Shown one piece after another: positions 63,207 through 64,000 of a stretch of DNA of 64,000 nt. The stretch is taken from positions 1 to 64,000 of the forward strand of contig JAKVHY010000028.1 of assembly GCA_023284085.1 (NCBI GenBank). Direction: 5' to 3'. Both the position numbers and the translations under genes were made by a program. The first letter of the stretch is position 1. Each line of letters starts with the position of its first letter. The notes under the pieces are model-generated. The model was not told the origin of the DNA, made no database searches, and saw only the letters and a list, made by a program, of their open reading frames with translations. The stretch comes from Shewanella benthica. Its GTDB lineage: Bacteria; Pseudomonadota; Gammaproteobacteria; Enterobacterales; Shewanellaceae.

Positions 63207-64000
63207 TTATCCGGGGTCTATTTCCCTAATGGAATTCCTGTAAATTAGTGTTGGTTCAAACATATTTTTGATATCAAGAGACATGTTTTTATAGATGTTT
63301 TTTAAGATCCAACGCGCAGCCATATGGCCCATTTCACCTATCGGGTAATCAATCGTCGATAACTTGGGGTGGATGTAGTTGGCCAGAATGATATTATCAA
63401 AGCCGATTATGGATACATCTGCTGGAATATTCACTTGCATCTGCCTTGCTGCATCCATGGCGCCTGCTGCCGTTTCATCGTTAGCACATACCAGAGCGGT
63501 AAATTGTTCATTTCTGCCTTTGAGAGTCTTAAAACCTTGGCTACCGCCCGTTTCTAAGTAATCCCCTTCAAACATCAATGATGGATTAAACTCAATTCCA
63601 GATTCGGCCAAGGCTTGCTTGTGGCCCTTTAAACGGGCCTGGGTATCAAGCTTCCACATAGGTCCGGAAATATAGGCTAAAGACTTATGTCCGGAGTCGA
63701 GGATGGCTTTTGTCGCTAAATATCCCCCTAGCTGGTTATCTAAGCAGATGCAGTTATCTTTGAGCGCCGGAATATATCGGTTGATAAGCACGATAGGTGT
63801 TGAGCCTTTACTTAACTCGATCAGATATTCATCTGAAACGGCCTCTACGTGAAGTATGAGTGCATCACAGCGACGGTCGATGAGAAATTCGATACTCTCT
63901 TTCTCGCTTTGTTCGTCACTGTGCCCGGCAGCAATAATCACATGTTTTTTTGACGTTCTTAGCTCGGCTTCTATGCCACTCATCATGGCGCCGTAGAAGG
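63207..64000 (-). CDS. LacI-family transcriptional regulator (5' end outside window)
   Basis: The frame is open to the right edge (FYGAMMSGIEAELR), so the N-terminal helix-turn-helix is missing from the window. The visible part is the periplasmic-binding-like effector domain: VIIAAGHSDEQSEKESIEFL, IVLINRYIP, CICLDNQLGGYLATK, HKSLAYISGP, ALVCANDETAAGAMDAA, VSIIGFDNI and LSTIDYPIGEMGHMAARWIL, all typical of LacI/GalR proteins. Adjacent position and the two AAGCGCTT operators suggest that it represses the TonB receptor gene and responds to a sugar. Confidence 0.9.
   Translation of the reverse strand, partial: FYGAMMSGIEAELRTSKKHVIIAAGHSDEQSEKESIEFLIDRRCDALILHVEAVSDEYLIELSKGSTPIVLINRYIPALKDNCICLDNQLGGYLATKAILDSGHKSLAYISGPMWKLDTQARLKGHKQALAESGIEFNPSLMFEGDYLETGGSQGFKTLKGRNEQFTALVCANDETAAGAMDAARQMQVNIPADVSIIGFDNIILANYIHPKLSTIDYPIGEMGHMAARWILKNIYKNMSLDIKNMFEPTLIYRNSIREIDPG

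Overview
The window looks like a chromosomal segment of a marine gammaproteobacterium, most likely Shewanella or a close relative. The grounds are a cysD-cysN-SLC13 permease-cysC order that I recall from Shewanella, moderate AT richness, REP palindromes with their own transposase, and a TonB receptor/tryptophan halogenase/LacI carbohydrate-uptake block. The species call is inference. No rRNA, tRNA, CRISPR array or complete insertion sequence was seen.

Region 1 (1-8.8 kb, + strand) encodes secreted proteins: the end of an FG-GAP repeat protein, a secreted glycosidase-like protein, a GT61-type glycosyltransferase, and a 1526-residue RCC1/calcium-repeat/FG-GAP protein that is a paralogue of the first gene. 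Region 2 (8.9-26.7 kb, +) is a dense surface-polysaccharide block: about seven glycosyltransferases, five sulfotransferase-like proteins and a split RgpF/HAD pair. Many genes overlap by 1-8 bases. Region 3 (26.9-36.5 kb, +) supplies precursors: cysD, cysN, a sulfate-type permease and cysC make PAPS, a DHH phosphoesterase may recycle PAP, and ugd, a UDP-glucuronate epimerase and galU make UDP-uronic acids. Together these point to a sulfated, uronate-containing exopolysaccharide or capsule.

Region 4 (36.6-45.4 kb, - strand) has a REP-associated transposase in a field of REP palindromes, a TagB/TagF-like transferase, a nucleotidyltransferase with a degenerate sugar-transferase tail, a three-part WecG/sugar-transferase fusion, a GT2 enzyme and a Wzx-type flippase. 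Region 5 (45.7-55.3 kb) is a regulatory hub: STAS protein, RsbW-like kinase and receiver-PP2C phosphatase on the - strand; a PhnD-like binding protein, a hybrid histidine kinase and a sigma54 response regulator on the + strand. The parts resemble those of the Vibrio syp polysaccharide regulators. Four - strand transcription units (706-aa transferase, flippase, STAS, PP2C) are each preceded by a sigma54-like -24/-12 element (GG-N10-GC, or GT in one case), with a TGCAAA element starting 97-98 bases upstream of the GG. The local sigma54 regulator therefore probably drives both the switch and the polysaccharide genes.

Region 6 (55.4-64 kb) holds a PHP hydrolase, a Wzi-like outer-membrane protein, and a catabolic block of tryptophan halogenase, a halogenase N-terminal fragment, a large TonB receptor with two LacI-type operators, and the edge-truncated LacI-family regulator. 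Main uncertainties: the polymer structure is not readable from sequence, no polymerase or Wza/Wzc exporter is visible, and all regulatory sites are predictions.
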